From assembly GCA_011525745.1 (NCBI GenBank), contig WYBU01000019.1, positions 1 to 64,000 of the forward strand: DNA of 64,000 nt, in the 5' to 3' direction. A model generated the notes under the pieces. The model saw only the letters and a program-made list of their open reading frames with translations. It did no database searches and had not been told where the DNA came from. Below are positions 44,238-52,938 of this stretch, piece after piece (within the stretch, counting starts at the first letter, position 1; each line of letters opens with the position of its first letter). The translations under genes and the position numbers were made by a program. The DNA is from Planctomycetaceae bacterium (GTDB lineage: Bacteria > Planctomycetota > Phycisphaerae > UBA1845 > UTPLA1).

Positions 44238-45902
44238 TCACGGCAGGCAGTACTCCCCTACCACCGTGTTGATCCCCGCCTGTAGCAGCCGGTTTCGACC
44301 CTGAACCGGCGTCACGGCCGTGATGTCGGCGGTGGCCACGCTGCCGACAGCCGAGATGTTGCCGTTATTGAGATTCACGATCAGCGTGTTTTGATTGCCG
44401 TTGACGATGTACGCTTCGTCGCGCGCCGGATCGATCGACAAGCCGTAAAGCCGGGCGGGTCGCCCGAACTCCTGAGGCGAGCCAAGCGACACCGACGCCC
44501 CCGCCCCACTGCCGCTCACGGTGAACGACTGGTAAATGCCGTCGTTGCCGATCGGTCCGCCCAGCAGCAACACGCCGCGGTTGTTCGGTGCATCGGCTGC
44601 AATCGCCAGCACCGATGTGCCGGCCGTAATGACCGCCGGCAACGTGACGCCGCCCACGTCCTCCTGACACGCGACCGAGTCGCCGCCGCGCAACTCGCGA
44701 GAGATGGCGTCGAGCGGCACCGGCGTAAGGACCGGTCCGCCGGAATTGGCCACGAGTACGAGATTGCGGGATTCGAGCACGACCAGATCGAGGGGCTCGA
44801 AGAACAACTCGCTGGTCAAATGCACGTTTTGGAGCGCTCCGAGAACCTGTCCGCCCACCGGATCGACTCGAATCACGCCGTTGAAGCGTGGATCATCGGG
44901 CGAAGAGATCGTGACGATGACCTGGCCGCTCGACGGAATCACACTCGCCGCGCCGCGCGTGCCGCGGTCGACACAGCCGGATCTCAGCAGTTCGACCGTT
45001 CGCAGGACCTTGCGCTCCAGGAGGTCCACAACCGCCAAAGCGTTGTTGTTCACGTCGTTCTTCGTCGTGGCGTATAGGCGGCGACGCGCTTCATCGACCG
45101 CCATTCGCCCCTGAACGGGCTGGGACAGCGGCAGCGTAGCGGTGCGCCCGCCGGTCGCCAGGTCGATCATTTGCAGCGAACTGTTGCTGGCCACGATCGC
45201 CTGGCCCGCCAGCCCGGCGACCGAGTCATAGGCGACGAATCGCGTCGACGCGCCGACGACGGTCGTGTCATGGAAGCGGCTGCACACCTGTGAGACCACG
45301 AGCGGGCAGGACACCTGCGCGTTGAGCTGACCGGGATCGTTGAGGAACCTCGCCACCGACAGCACGCCGTCCGGGCCGGCCTGGTCGATGACCGTTCCCC
45401 GCACGTCGGTGATCGTCGTGCCGTCGACGCGGACTCGCAGATTCACGGCGTAACGAACATCCTCGGACGGAACGACGGTGATCGAAGCAGCGACGTTGAA
45501 CCCGAGCGTCGTTGCCTCCACCGTGCTGCTGAACACGACGTCGGCCTCGGTCGGATCCGGGTTCAAACGCTCGGGGAACAGCGACGCCTGCAAGGTGGCC
45601 GCCGCCTGCGCGGAGATCAGATCGACGAACGTCGCGCCGGGGTCGAGCGGATTGGAGACGGCCTCTCCCTCGCGGCGCATGACGACGCGCGACAGCGCGC
45701 CGGTATTGTCCAACTCGATGATGAAATCGCGGTCGATGTTCGCGCGGGCGCCGTCGGCGCTGACGAGCCGGACCTGAAAGCGCCAGCACCCGGCGTAGCG
45801 GCTGGCGGCGACGGGAAGCTCGATCTGGCAACCGACGGCGGAAATCGCCACCAGCGGAAGAAACCAGAATCGCCGTCGTGTGTGACAGGAATCGCGGTGC
45901 AT
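44238..45902 (-). CDS. Lipoprotein with a beta-propeller-like region
   Basis: A 554-residue protein with a lipoprotein-like leader (FWFLPLVAISAVGC, Cys25). The N-terminal 190 residues are beta-rich (FQVRLVSADGARANID, RDFIIELDNTGALSRVVM). From about residue 220 on there are repeated short blocks (GQAIVASNSSLQMIDLATGG, RRLYATTKNDVNNNALAVVD, NLVLVANSGGPV, DEAYIVNGNQNTLIVNLNNG) that look like YVTN/NHL-type propeller blades. No enzymatic motif is visible. Many cysteines suggest disulfides. GGAG is 6 bases before the ATG. Role unknown, probably at the cell envelope. Confidence 0.75.
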   Translation of the reverse strand: MHRDSCHTRRRFWFLPLVAISAVGCQIELPVAASRYAGCWRFQVRLVSADGARANIDRDFIIELDNTGALSRVVMRREGEAVSNPLDPGATFVDLISAQAAATLQASLFPERLNPDPTEADVVFSSTVEATTLGFNVAASITVVPSEDVRYAVNLRVRVDGTTITDVRGTVIDQAGPDGVLSVARFLNDPGQLNAQVSCPLVVSQVCSRFHDTTVVGASTRFVAYDSVAGLAGQAIVASNSSLQMIDLATGGRTATLPLSQPVQGRMAVDEARRRLYATTKNDVNNNALAVVDLLERKVLRTVELLRSGCVDRGTRGAASVIPSSGQVIVTISSPDDPRFNGVIRVDPVGGQVLGALQNVHLTSELFFEPLDLVVLESRNLVLVANSGGPVLTPVPLDAISRELRGGDSVACQEDVGGVTLPAVITAGTSVLAIAADAPNNRGVLLLGGPIGNDGIYQSFTVSGSGAGASVSLGSPQEFGRPARLYGLSIDPARDEAYIVNGNQNTLIVNLNNGNISAVGSVATADITAVTPVQGRNRLLQAGINTVVGEYCLP

Positions 45903-46297
45903 GGGTTGCTCCGGAACCGATTGCGCGTGCGGCGCAAATCAGTGCTCATGACGCGCCGGACAAGGCGGCGTCTGGTCAGGGTGCGATGATAACTCCCAAA
46001 GCGAGGGCGTCGGGACTTTGGCTCAGGTGGGCGACCCTGCCACCGAGCTTGTGGGGCAAAGTCCGAACCGTGGGGCATCCGTGGCTTGCGGTATGGTTGT
46101 CGCGCGGGTTGGCTCAAATACCCAGCTTCGTTCCACACTAGACACTATCGGACGCGCGGGTGAAAGTCAATGAGCGAAGCCGCGGATTGTGGAAGCAATG
46201 GCTTGGGGCGTCGTCAGAGTACAATTTGTCGTAGCGGGTGTGATTCAACCGCAGCGATTGCGCTTGCGGCTCTGATTGGCTTGGGCACAATTCGATT
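45903..46297. other. Long intergenic stretch with a short palindromic unit
   Basis: It lies between the ketosynthase-like gene (end 46298) and the start of the propeller lipoprotein gene, both minus strand. At 46249-46272 is a hairpin-like unit (ACCGCAGCGATTGCGCTTGC, then GGCT) whose GCGCTTGCGGCTC half matches the inverted repeat at 8324-8337. Nothing else is recognised. Confidence 0.45.
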
Positions 46298-47650
46298 TCA
46301 GTCGGAGTATCGCTTGAACACCAGCGCCGCGGCCTGCCCACCGAACTGGGCGTGGGCCATGCTCGCCACGACATCCACGCGCGCGTCGCGTGGATCGCCG
46401 CGGACGACGTTCAGGTCGCAGGCCGGATCGACCTGATCGGTGTTACGCGACGGCGGCAGCACACCGCGCCGCATCGCCTCGAGCGCTATGGCGATATCGA
46501 TCGCCCCGCTGCCGGCGCCGTTGTTGCCCAGCGCACCCTTGTTGGCCAGGACGAACACTTCGCTCCCCTTCGACCCCAGTGCCCCATGAATCGCGGCGGC
46601 CTCCGCCGCATCGTGCTCGACCGTGCCACAACCCAGCGGGGCCACGCACTGGATGTCGTCGGGCTGCAATCGTGCCTGCCGGATCGCTTTCTCCAATGCC
46701 AGGCACTGCGCTCGGCCGTCTGGTTGCGGATGATCCCAGGCCTGCACACTGCATGAACTGCCGAAGCCCACCACCTCGGCGTAGATACGGGCGCCTCGCG
46801 ATTTCGCACGCTCCAGCTCCTCAAGAATCAGCAACCCCGCCCCTTGACTGGCCACCGATCCACTTCGATCGCGGTCGAACGGCCGGCAGGCGGTTTCGGG
46901 ATCCAGGCCGCGCTCCTTGGTCAGGCGATTGTTGAGCACGTGGCGCATCATGCTCATGGGGTTGACCTTGTCCTCGGCCCCGCCGCAGATGCATAGATCG
47001 GCCGCGCCGCGCTCGATGGTTCGATAGGCCTCGCCGATGGCCAGGTGCGAGCTGGCCTCGCCGCAGGTGATCGTGTTCGATGGCGCCTGGCAGTCGTGAA
47101 CGATCGTGACGTGACAGGCAAGCATGTTGGGCAGGAACTTGAGCAGCCACAGCGGCGTCAGATTGGTCATCCCCTCGCTGCCCCAGCGGGCAAAGCTGAA
47201 ACGGCGCTCCAGCGGCGCCGCGTCGCGGTTCTCGGCCGCCGTGGCCAGCGCGCCGGATAGTTCGACCAGATCGGCGCAGATCAGTCCGGCGCCGATGTTC
47301 GCGCCGAAGCGCGTCGAATCGACGTCGGCCGGCGCCGGCGCCTCGCCACGTTCGACGATGCACTTGGTGCGCAGCCTCGCGTCGTGGACGGCCAGGTAGG
47401 CCGCGACGGTCGCCAGCTCGATGTCGCGCGCCATCACTTTTGTGGCCTTGCGGTAGCTCTTGGGGACGTAGTCGCCCATGGCGTATTTGGGAACTTCACC
47501 GCCGAAGGGGCTGTCGAACGTGCTCGCGTCGAACGTTTGGATGGCGCGAATGCCGCTGCGCCCCGCGACCAGGGCATCGAAAGTCGATTCGATGCCGACA
47601 CCCACGGGACTGATAACGCCGATGCCAGTCACTACGACTCGTCGCGCCAT
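46298..47650 (-). CDS. Beta-ketoacyl synthase homologue lacking both catalytic His
   Basis: A 450-residue thiolase-fold protein of the KAS I/II (FabF) family: RRVVVTGIGVISPVG at the start, the FDRDRSGSVASQGAGLLILEELE block and FGGQAAALVF at the end. The nucleophile Cys187 is kept (IVHDCQAPSN). The two histidines of the Cys-His-His triad are not: the N-A-H-G-T-S-T block is VAPLGCGTVEHD (Leu339), and the T-G-H block is ANKGALGNNGAG (Asn376), while Lys371 is kept. It may be a chain-length-factor-like partner or an acyl-binding or condensing enzyme with changed chemistry. No acyl carrier gene is adjacent. Confidence 0.85.
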   Translation of the reverse strand: MARRVVVTGIGVISPVGVGIESTFDALVAGRSGIRAIQTFDASTFDSPFGGEVPKYAMGDYVPKSYRKATKVMARDIELATVAAYLAVHDARLRTKCIVERGEAPAPADVDSTRFGANIGAGLICADLVELSGALATAAENRDAAPLERRFSFARWGSEGMTNLTPLWLLKFLPNMLACHVTIVHDCQAPSNTITCGEASSHLAIGEAYRTIERGAADLCICGGAEDKVNPMSMMRHVLNNRLTKERGLDPETACRPFDRDRSGSVASQGAGLLILEELERAKSRGARIYAEVVGFGSSCSVQAWDHPQPDGRAQCLALEKAIRQARLQPDDIQCVAPLGCGTVEHDAAEAAAIHGALGSKGSEVFVLANKGALGNNGAGSGAIDIAIALEAMRRGVLPPSRNTDQVDPACDLNVVRGDPRDARVDVVASMAHAQFGGQAAALVFKRYSD

Positions 47651-48060
47651 ATCGAGGATTCCAGGGACTTTGCCGCGGCAACGCCGGCCGCGCTCGTTCG
47701 CGAATGTTAGTCAAAGCCGGGTCGGATGTCGAGATAACCGTGAAGACCGCGCGGCGCGATACGGCGACGCGCGAGAGCCGTTGATCGGCGATCAGGCGGC
47801 GCGTGCGTCTGGAGCAGATACGCGTTGAAACCGCAACTGGAGCGCTTGTGCGCTTTCCTTTCGTCGTGAACCGACCGCGTTGCGGCGGGCTATGCGGAAG
47901 AACCGAGCCGCACTCGCAATCGCAGCAGTGCAACCGTAGTGAAGTCCGACGCTCGCGCTTCGCCGTGGGCCACGAGACGCGATCGCCGTCGGATCGTTCG
48001 CTGACGCCGGCTGCGTCGCGGCTTGAGCGCCGCGCGTCGTCGGGCCTACCATGCCCTCTC
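47651..48060. other. Long divergent intergenic stretch
   Basis: It separates the ketosynthase-like gene (-) and the permease gene (+). The permease frame stays open upstream to 47803, but the extra 86 codons are Arg/Cys/Ser-rich and unlike the NCS1 family, so I treat it as non-coding. Promoters for both genes should be here. No repeat found. Confidence 0.45.
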
Positions 48061-49551
48061 ATGGCCGGATACGACATCACCGCATCGTTCCTGTACAACG
48101 CCGACATCGCCCCGGTCCCGGCCGAGCGCCGCACATGGGGCGTCTGGACCATCGCCGCGCTGTGGGTCGGCATGGCGGTCTGCATCACGACCTACACGCT
48201 CGCCGCCGGTCTGATCAGCCAGGGCATGTCGTGGCGGCAGGCGTTGTTCACCGTGGCACTGGGCAACGTGATCGTCGTGATTCCGATGGTCCTTAACGCT
48301 CACGCAGGCACGCGTTACGGCATTCCTTTTCCGGTGTTGCTGCGGGCCTCGTTCGGCACGCTGGGGGCCAACGTCGCGGCGCTGATGCGCGGGCTGGTGG
48401 CGTGCGGCTGGTTCGGCATTCAGACCTGGATCGGCGGATCGGCGATCTACACGCTGCACAGCGTCATCTTCGGTTTCGAGCGCGCCGGCCCCGATGACGC
48501 ATTGCCGATCCTGGGGCTTTCGGCCGGGCAGTTCGGCTGCTTTCTCCTGTTCTGGGCGGTCAACATCGCGCTGATTCTGGCGGGAATCCAGTCGATCAAG
48601 TGGATGCAGCGACTGGCCGCGCCGTTTCTCATCGCCGTGGGGCTGGCACTGCTCTATTGGGGCGTGACCGAGGCCGGCGGCTTCGGCGTCGTCTTGTCGG
48701 ATGAAACGGTGACACGGGTGCGCGGCGGCGATGTGCGAACGTTCAGCTTCTGGAGCGCCTTCTGGCCAAACCTGACGGCGATGGTCGGCTACTGGGCCAC
48801 GCTGTCGCTGAACATTCCCGATTTCTCACGCTACGCCCGCAGCCAGGGATCGCAGATCGCCGGGCAATTCCTCGGTTTGCCGACGTCGATGACGCTTTAT
48901 TCATTCATCGGCATCGCAGTCACGTGCGCGACGGTCGTCATTTTCGGGACGGCCATCTGGGACCCGGTGGAGCTGCTCGGGCGGTTCGGCAATCCCGTGT
49001 CGGTCGGCTTCGCACTGTTCGCGCTGAGTCTCGCGACACTGACGACCAACCTAGCCGCCAACGTCGTGTCGCCGGCGAACGATTTCTCGAATCTATGGCC
49101 GCGGATGATCAGCTTCAAAACCGGCGGCGTGCTGACGGGAATCGTCGGCGTGTTGATTTTCCCGTGGCGGCTGTACTCCGATCTGGGCAACTACATCTTC
49201 ACTTGGCTGATCGGCTATTCGGCGCTGCTCGGCTCGATTGCGGGCGTGATGCTGGCGGACTATTACGTCATCCGGCGCCGGCGTTTGAACGTCGAGGAGC
49301 TGTACCGGCCGGATGGCGAGTATTCCTACGGCGGCAGCGGCTTCAACTGGCGAGCGCTCTCGGCGATGGTGATCGGGATTCTGCCGAATATTCCCGGATT
49401 TCTTGAGAAGGCCACGAACGGGCGATTCAACGCGCTGCCGTTGTTTGACACGCTGTACACGTACGCATGGTTCGTGAGCCTGGCGATTGCGGGCGTAACG
49501 CACGTGCTGTTGACGTCGATCGCACCACCGCCGCGCACCGAGCGGGCGTGA
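48061..49551 (+). CDS. NCS1-family nucleobase:cation symporter
   Basis: A 496-residue, 12-helix permease for purines, pyrimidines, hydantoins or related compounds. Typical NCS1 features: NADIAPVPAERRTWGVWTIAALW at the start (written here in parts: NADIAPV, then RTWGVWTIAALWVGMA), GTRYGIPFPVLLRASFG, CGWFGIQTWIGGSAIY, LTAMVGYWATLSLNIPDFSRYA, SQGSQIAGQFLGLP, and NLAANVVSPANDFSNLWP. The conserved Trp/Gln/Asn positions of the substrate site look intact. The start is set by homology at 48061 (MAGYDITASFLYN). No catabolic genes are adjacent, so the substrate is not predicted. Confidence 0.92.
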   Translation: MAGYDITASFLYNADIAPVPAERRTWGVWTIAALWVGMAVCITTYTLAAGLISQGMSWRQALFTVALGNVIVVIPMVLNAHAGTRYGIPFPVLLRASFGTLGANVAALMRGLVACGWFGIQTWIGGSAIYTLHSVIFGFERAGPDDALPILGLSAGQFGCFLLFWAVNIALILAGIQSIKWMQRLAAPFLIAVGLALLYWGVTEAGGFGVVLSDETVTRVRGGDVRTFSFWSAFWPNLTAMVGYWATLSLNIPDFSRYARSQGSQIAGQFLGLPTSMTLYSFIGIAVTCATVVIFGTAIWDPVELLGRFGNPVSVGFALFALSLATLTTNLAANVVSPANDFSNLWPRMISFKTGGVLTGIVGVLIFPWRLYSDLGNYIFTWLIGYSALLGSIAGVMLADYYVIRRRRLNVEELYRPDGEYSYGGSGFNWRALSAMVIGILPNIPGFLEKATNGRFNALPLFDTLYTYAWFVSLAIAGVTHVLLTSIAPPPRTERA

Positions 49552-49794
49552 GCGACGGCCAGACCAAGTGCGTGTTACGAGCTTGCAGCCCGTGCGAATC
49601 AGAGCCGCGCAGCGTCAGTAAGCGGGATCGGCATGCCGCGAAGGAGCGTGAACGGTCCGCTGGCACACAAGCGCCCGAAGCCCGCCGGCGCAGCGAACGT
49701 ACACAGCAGGAAGCAAGCCTTGCAGACGCTTCAGGGCCGCCCATCCCGCTCACGGACCGTCGCATTCGAATCCGCCCGTGTCCTGCGATCGAGT
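49552..49794. other. Intergenic stretch with degenerate repeat
   Basis: It lies between convergent genes. GAGCCGCGCAGCGTCAGTAA and GCGGGA (49600-49625) resemble in layout the GAACCGCGACCGTGAGGGAG repeats (14601, 61237), but with many changes. No T-rich hairpin is seen. Confidence 0.35.
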
Positions 49795-50061
49795 CTACCA
49801 CCCCAGCCCGTGCCATACGACGAGTATCACGGCGATCAGCAACATCACGACAAGCGTCCATGCGATGCGTTTGAAACCGCCGCCGGCGACGCCGCCCGCA
49901 CCATCATCCGGTCCCCACGTCCTGCAGTGCGGGCACTGCGGCGAATCCTCGGCGATCATTCGGCCGCATGTGTTGCAGCGGACCAGGGCGATGGAATCAT
50001 CGTCGGCGTCTTCCTCGTCTGGCCATTCGTCCTCGGTGAGCGGATCGTTGGTGTGAATCAT
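49795..50061 (-). CDS. Zinc-ribbon protein with C-terminal membrane helix
   Basis: An 88-residue protein. An acidic start (DEWPDEEDADDD) precedes a zinc ribbon CNTCGRM...CPHC (typical CxxC-x12-CxxC spacing), a Gly-rich linker and one membrane helix (IAWTLVVMLLIAVILVVW). The ribbon faces the cytoplasm if the helix is tail-anchored. It belongs to the many small zinc-ribbon membrane proteins without known function. It follows the isochorismatase-like gene, with a wobble-hairpin element in the 113-base gap. Confidence 0.75.
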   Translation of the reverse strand: MIHTNDPLTEDEWPDEEDADDDSIALVRCNTCGRMIAEDSPQCPHCRTWGPDDGAGGVAGGGFKRIAWTLVVMLLIAVILVVWHGLGW

Positions 50062-50095
50062 GAAGGATGTCGCCCGATCGCTTTCAGTGCCTCAA

Positions 50096-50164
50096 CACGG
50101 CCAAGCCTTCGCGAGCTGCGTTTTCTGCATGTCGGGGCGAATCGTGGGCCGGGGCTTGACCGTG
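50096..50164 (-). repeat. Wobble-hairpin element, complete copy 4
   Basis: The arms are CACGGCCAAGCC (50096-50107) and GGCTTGACCGTG (50153-50164). The single difference is a C/A clash on plus but a G.U pair on the minus strand, so it is oriented minus, the same direction as the genes on either side. Read on the minus strand: GTGGCACGGTCAAGCCCC, then 45 or so bases, then GCGAAGGCTTGGCCGTGTTG. Confidence 0.75.
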
Positions 50165-50174
50165 CCACTCCGCG

Positions 50175-50732
50175 CTATTTAACGATCTTTAATATCTGCT
50201 TGAACGTCGGGGCCGTGTAACTTCGCTGCAACTCCATGATCATCGCTTCGGTCGAGGTCACGATCGCGCCGGCCTGCCGCATGCGCTCCAGCGACAGGTC
50301 GCGGTCGCGCGGGCGGCGCGACCCGACCGCATCGGCCAGTACGAACGGGACGTAATCGACCTGCAACAGATCGAGCACGGTCTGCTGCACGCACACGTGC
50401 GCCTCGATGCCCACCACGATCACGTGCTCGCGCCGCGCGGCCTGCAATCGCTCGCGAAACGCCGCGTCGCCCCAGCAAGAGAACATCTCCTTGTCGTGGC
50501 GCGGAAGGTCCGGCGGCAACGCGTCAATCACCGGCCGTATCGTTTCGCCGAGACCGCGCGGATTCTGCTCGGTAGCCAGCAGCGGCGTCGAAAGCAGCCG
50601 GGCGGCGCGAATCATCCTCACGGCGTTGTCGACGACGGATTCGTGGTCGGCGATGTGCGGCATCAGCCGCTGCTGCATGTCGATGACCAGCAGCAGTGCC
50701 AGTTCGGATTCGGCAAGATAGACGGGTCTCAT
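50175..50732 (-). CDS. Isochorismatase-like cysteine hydrolase
   Basis: A 185-residue hydrolase of the isochorismatase/nicotinamidase superfamily. The catalytic triad is Asp18 (VIDMQQRLM), Lys81 (HDKEMFSCW) and Cys114 (GIEAHVCVQQT). LSTPLLATEQNPRGLG and the ending in which SLERMRQAGAIVTSTEAMI appears are those of the YcaC-like group. The start MRPVYLAESE at 50732 is set by homology. Substrate unknown. It is third in a minus-strand run after the toroid and DUF362 genes, with 68 bases to the latter. Confidence 0.88.
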   Translation of the reverse strand: MRPVYLAESELALLLVIDMQQRLMPHIADHESVVDNAVRMIRAARLLSTPLLATEQNPRGLGETIRPVIDALPPDLPRHDKEMFSCWGDAAFRERLQAARREHVIVVGIEAHVCVQQTVLDLLQVDYVPFVLADAVGSRRPRDRDLSLERMRQAGAIVTSTEAMIMELQRSYTAPTFKQILKIVK

Positions 50733-50800
50733 CGGATCGGGTCCATCGCAATCGCAACAGGACGCACGGTTCCCACGGCGGAACCGGCGAGCGGCGTTCG

Positions 50801-51796
50801 TCACGCCGACTTCAACGCCGCGAAATGCGGCAATACGGCAAAATCGGTACGAAACAGGGAAATCGGCTCGCCTCGTTGTTGCAGCACGGCCGGATTGGTT
50901 CCGCCCAGGCCGGCTCGGTCCGCATATCGCAAGTAGTCGATGCGGTGCGGCTGAAACCCCATGATCGCCGCCGCCGTCGCGTCGACGCTGGCGAACTGAT
51001 CGCCCATCACCAGACATCCTACCGGCTTCGCGCTGCCCATGATCGGCCCGTCGCCCTCCATGCCGACGATGCCGTCGATGATCGCAAAGCCCGGCCGAAC
51101 TGTCTGAACGATATCGACAATAGCCTGAGGAATGCTCAACTCCTTCGGCCGTCCGGAACGGTGGAGCACGTTCTTGGGCCAGCCGTAGACGATGCCGGGC
51201 ATCAGCCCGAAGCAGTTCTTCATGCTCAGGGTGGCGCCCGCCCAGTGGTGCGTTTTGAGCTTTGCCAGCGACACCACCAGATCGGCCTCCAGCACCGTGC
51301 GCGGCAGGTAGAGCTTGTCGAGAATCGTGCGCCGCCCGGCATTGCCAACCGGAGCGACCGCGTCGTGGTTCAGATCGACGAAATCGAGATCGGCCTCTTG
51401 CAGCGCCCGGCCGAGTCCCGATTGTGCGAGCACCAGCTCGATGTCGCGTCGGTGGCCCGGACCGTCGGCGACGACGATCGAGGCGGCATCCATGCGGCGA
51501 AAGGCTTCCGCGGCGGCAACGACCACGGCGGGATGCGTGTTGATCGGTCTCTCCGACGTCGTGGTCTCAACCAGGTTGGGCTTCAGCAGCACGGACTTGC
51601 CGCGCGCCGACAGCTCGGGAAACTCGCGCAGACCGTCGAGAATCAGCTCGGTCAGATCGCGCGCATAATCCGAGGCCGGCAGAATCAGCGCCCGCCCCGG
51701 CGTGGTCGTCGGCCGTGGCGAGAATCGGCAACCGCCGAGCAGGGCCGCCGCGCCGGTCGCCGCCGTGGCTTTCAGGAATTGGCGTCGATTGAGCAT
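50801..51796 (-). CDS. DUF362 protein with Tat-type lipoprotein signal
   Basis: A 331-residue protein. The leader RRQFLKATAATGAAALLGGC combines a twin-arginine motif with a lipobox. The DUF362 domain follows: VLLKPNLVETTTSERPINTHP, ADGPGHRRD, YLPRTVLEADLVVSLAKLKTHHWAG, LSMKNCFGLMPG and DGIVGMEGDGPIMG (each cited in part). DUF362 proteins are of unknown biochemistry; some carry iron-sulfur clusters, but no cluster motif is visible here. GGGAG is about 8 bases before the ATG. It begins 27 bases after the toroid gene and probably shares its transcript. Confidence 0.9.
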   Translation of the reverse strand: MLNRRQFLKATAATGAAALLGGCRFSPRPTTTPGRALILPASDYARDLTELILDGLREFPELSARGKSVLLKPNLVETTTSERPINTHPAVVVAAAEAFRRMDAASIVVADGPGHRRDIELVLAQSGLGRALQEADLDFVDLNHDAVAPVGNAGRRTILDKLYLPRTVLEADLVVSLAKLKTHHWAGATLSMKNCFGLMPGIVYGWPKNVLHRSGRPKELSIPQAIVDIVQTVRPGFAIIDGIVGMEGDGPIMGSAKPVGCLVMGDQFASVDATAAAIMGFQPHRIDYLRYADRAGLGGTNPAVLQQRGEPISLFRTDFAVLPHFAALKSA

Positions 51797-51823
51797 GCGG
51801 CTTTCTCCCGGCCCCTCAAACCT

Positions 51824-52708
51824 TCAACCGCGAATGATGAACGGGTTTCTCGACACGTCGGCCGTCGCGAGCAGCGCCACCCCGCGGTGCCACGGACTAT
51901 TCGCCGATCGATTCGACGCTGCGAACAACTCGCCGAATCGGCCCGGCAAAACCGCGTCGAATCCCCGGCCGCGCAGCGCCATCGAAATCCAACCGAGCGA
52001 CAGCACCGACGGCGTATCGTTGACACGCTGCATCAGGTACTCGATGCCGAGCCGCAAGGGTGCGGGACCGCGCGGACCCGCGTCCTGGTCCCACAGCGCC
52101 AATAGCGCCAGCGCCGTCGGCATGACCGCCGGTTCCAACGGCGTGTTGAACACCGCCGAGTTGCCGTAGTTCCAGCCGCCGGTTGGCACGGCGCGATCGA
52201 ACATCATCCGTCGGGCCTCCGTCATGCGCGGATGCTCGCGGCGGTTCAGGCGACTCATCAGCAGCATGACGTAGGCGGTCGGCTCGACCCAACTGTATGT
52301 GGTCGGCCGCCACGCAAAACCGCGCAACGTACTGTCGTCGGCGATGTGCGGCATTCGCTGCGACGTGGCCGGGTCGTACGACAGCAGATAATCCGCCACG
52401 CGCGCAGCCGCCGCGCGGTGCGACGCATCTCCGCAAACGGCCAGCGTGATCGCGGCGACGGCGCAGAGCGTGCTGGGTTCCGTCTGCGATGTCTGAGGCG
52501 CGATGGCGCCGTCGGACTGCTGAAGCGACCCGATGAAATCCAAGCCGCGCTTCTGCGCCGCTTCGTTGCGGGAGTGTGCGTACAACGCCGCGACGGCCAT
52601 CGCCGTCGGTTCCACGGCGCTGTCGCCGCGGTCGAAGTATGCCCAGCCGCCGTCGGTGTGCCGAGCGTTTTCGAGCATGGCAAGGGACTCGTCCGGCCAG
52701 TCGTCCAT
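51824..52708 (-). CDS. Squalene-cyclase/prenyltransferase-like alpha-toroid protein
   Basis: A 294-residue protein of repeated helix pairs with the hallmark Gly-Gly-Trp/Phe turns: ENARHTDGGWAYFDRG, FIGSLQQSDGAIAPQT, RAVPTGGWNYGNSAV. These are the internal repeats of the terpenoid-cyclase/prenyltransferase toroid. The catalytic DxDD motif of squalene-hopene cyclase is not present, so it is not a classic cyclase. It could bind a lipid or act in peptide modification. It is the first gene of the minus-strand run with DUF362, the isochorismatase-like hydrolase and the zinc-ribbon protein. Confidence 0.75.
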   Translation of the reverse strand: MDDWPDESLAMLENARHTDGGWAYFDRGDSAVEPTAMAVAALYAHSRNEAAQKRGLDFIGSLQQSDGAIAPQTSQTEPSTLCAVAAITLAVCGDASHRAAAARVADYLLSYDPATSQRMPHIADDSTLRGFAWRPTTYSWVEPTAYVMLLMSRLNRREHPRMTEARRMMFDRAVPTGGWNYGNSAVFNTPLEPAVMPTALALLALWDQDAGPRGPAPLRLGIEYLMQRVNDTPSVLSLGWISMALRGRGFDAVLPGRFGELFAASNRSANSPWHRGVALLATADVSRNPFIIRG

Positions 52709-52938
52709 ATGGGAGATTCTATCGCCGCGCGCGATTTGCGGGGCGGCTGGAATTCGGGATAATGTTACACCGTTCATTTCCGGCCTGCGTCGTGTCGCCG
52801 GCCGGTCGACCAATCGATGCGGTGCGGTCATTCGGGGTACTCATCATGTCAGGCACGAGTCGCTTTCATTTGTTGCCGGGCGTCACGGCGCCCGTGAAAA
52901 CGTGTGTGACAAGCGCGTTACTCGGCGGACAGGCCGGG

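Noticed and set aside
46298..47650. Annotation as an ordinary FabF
   Set aside because: Both catalytic histidines are replaced, so the plain enzyme name would be misleading.
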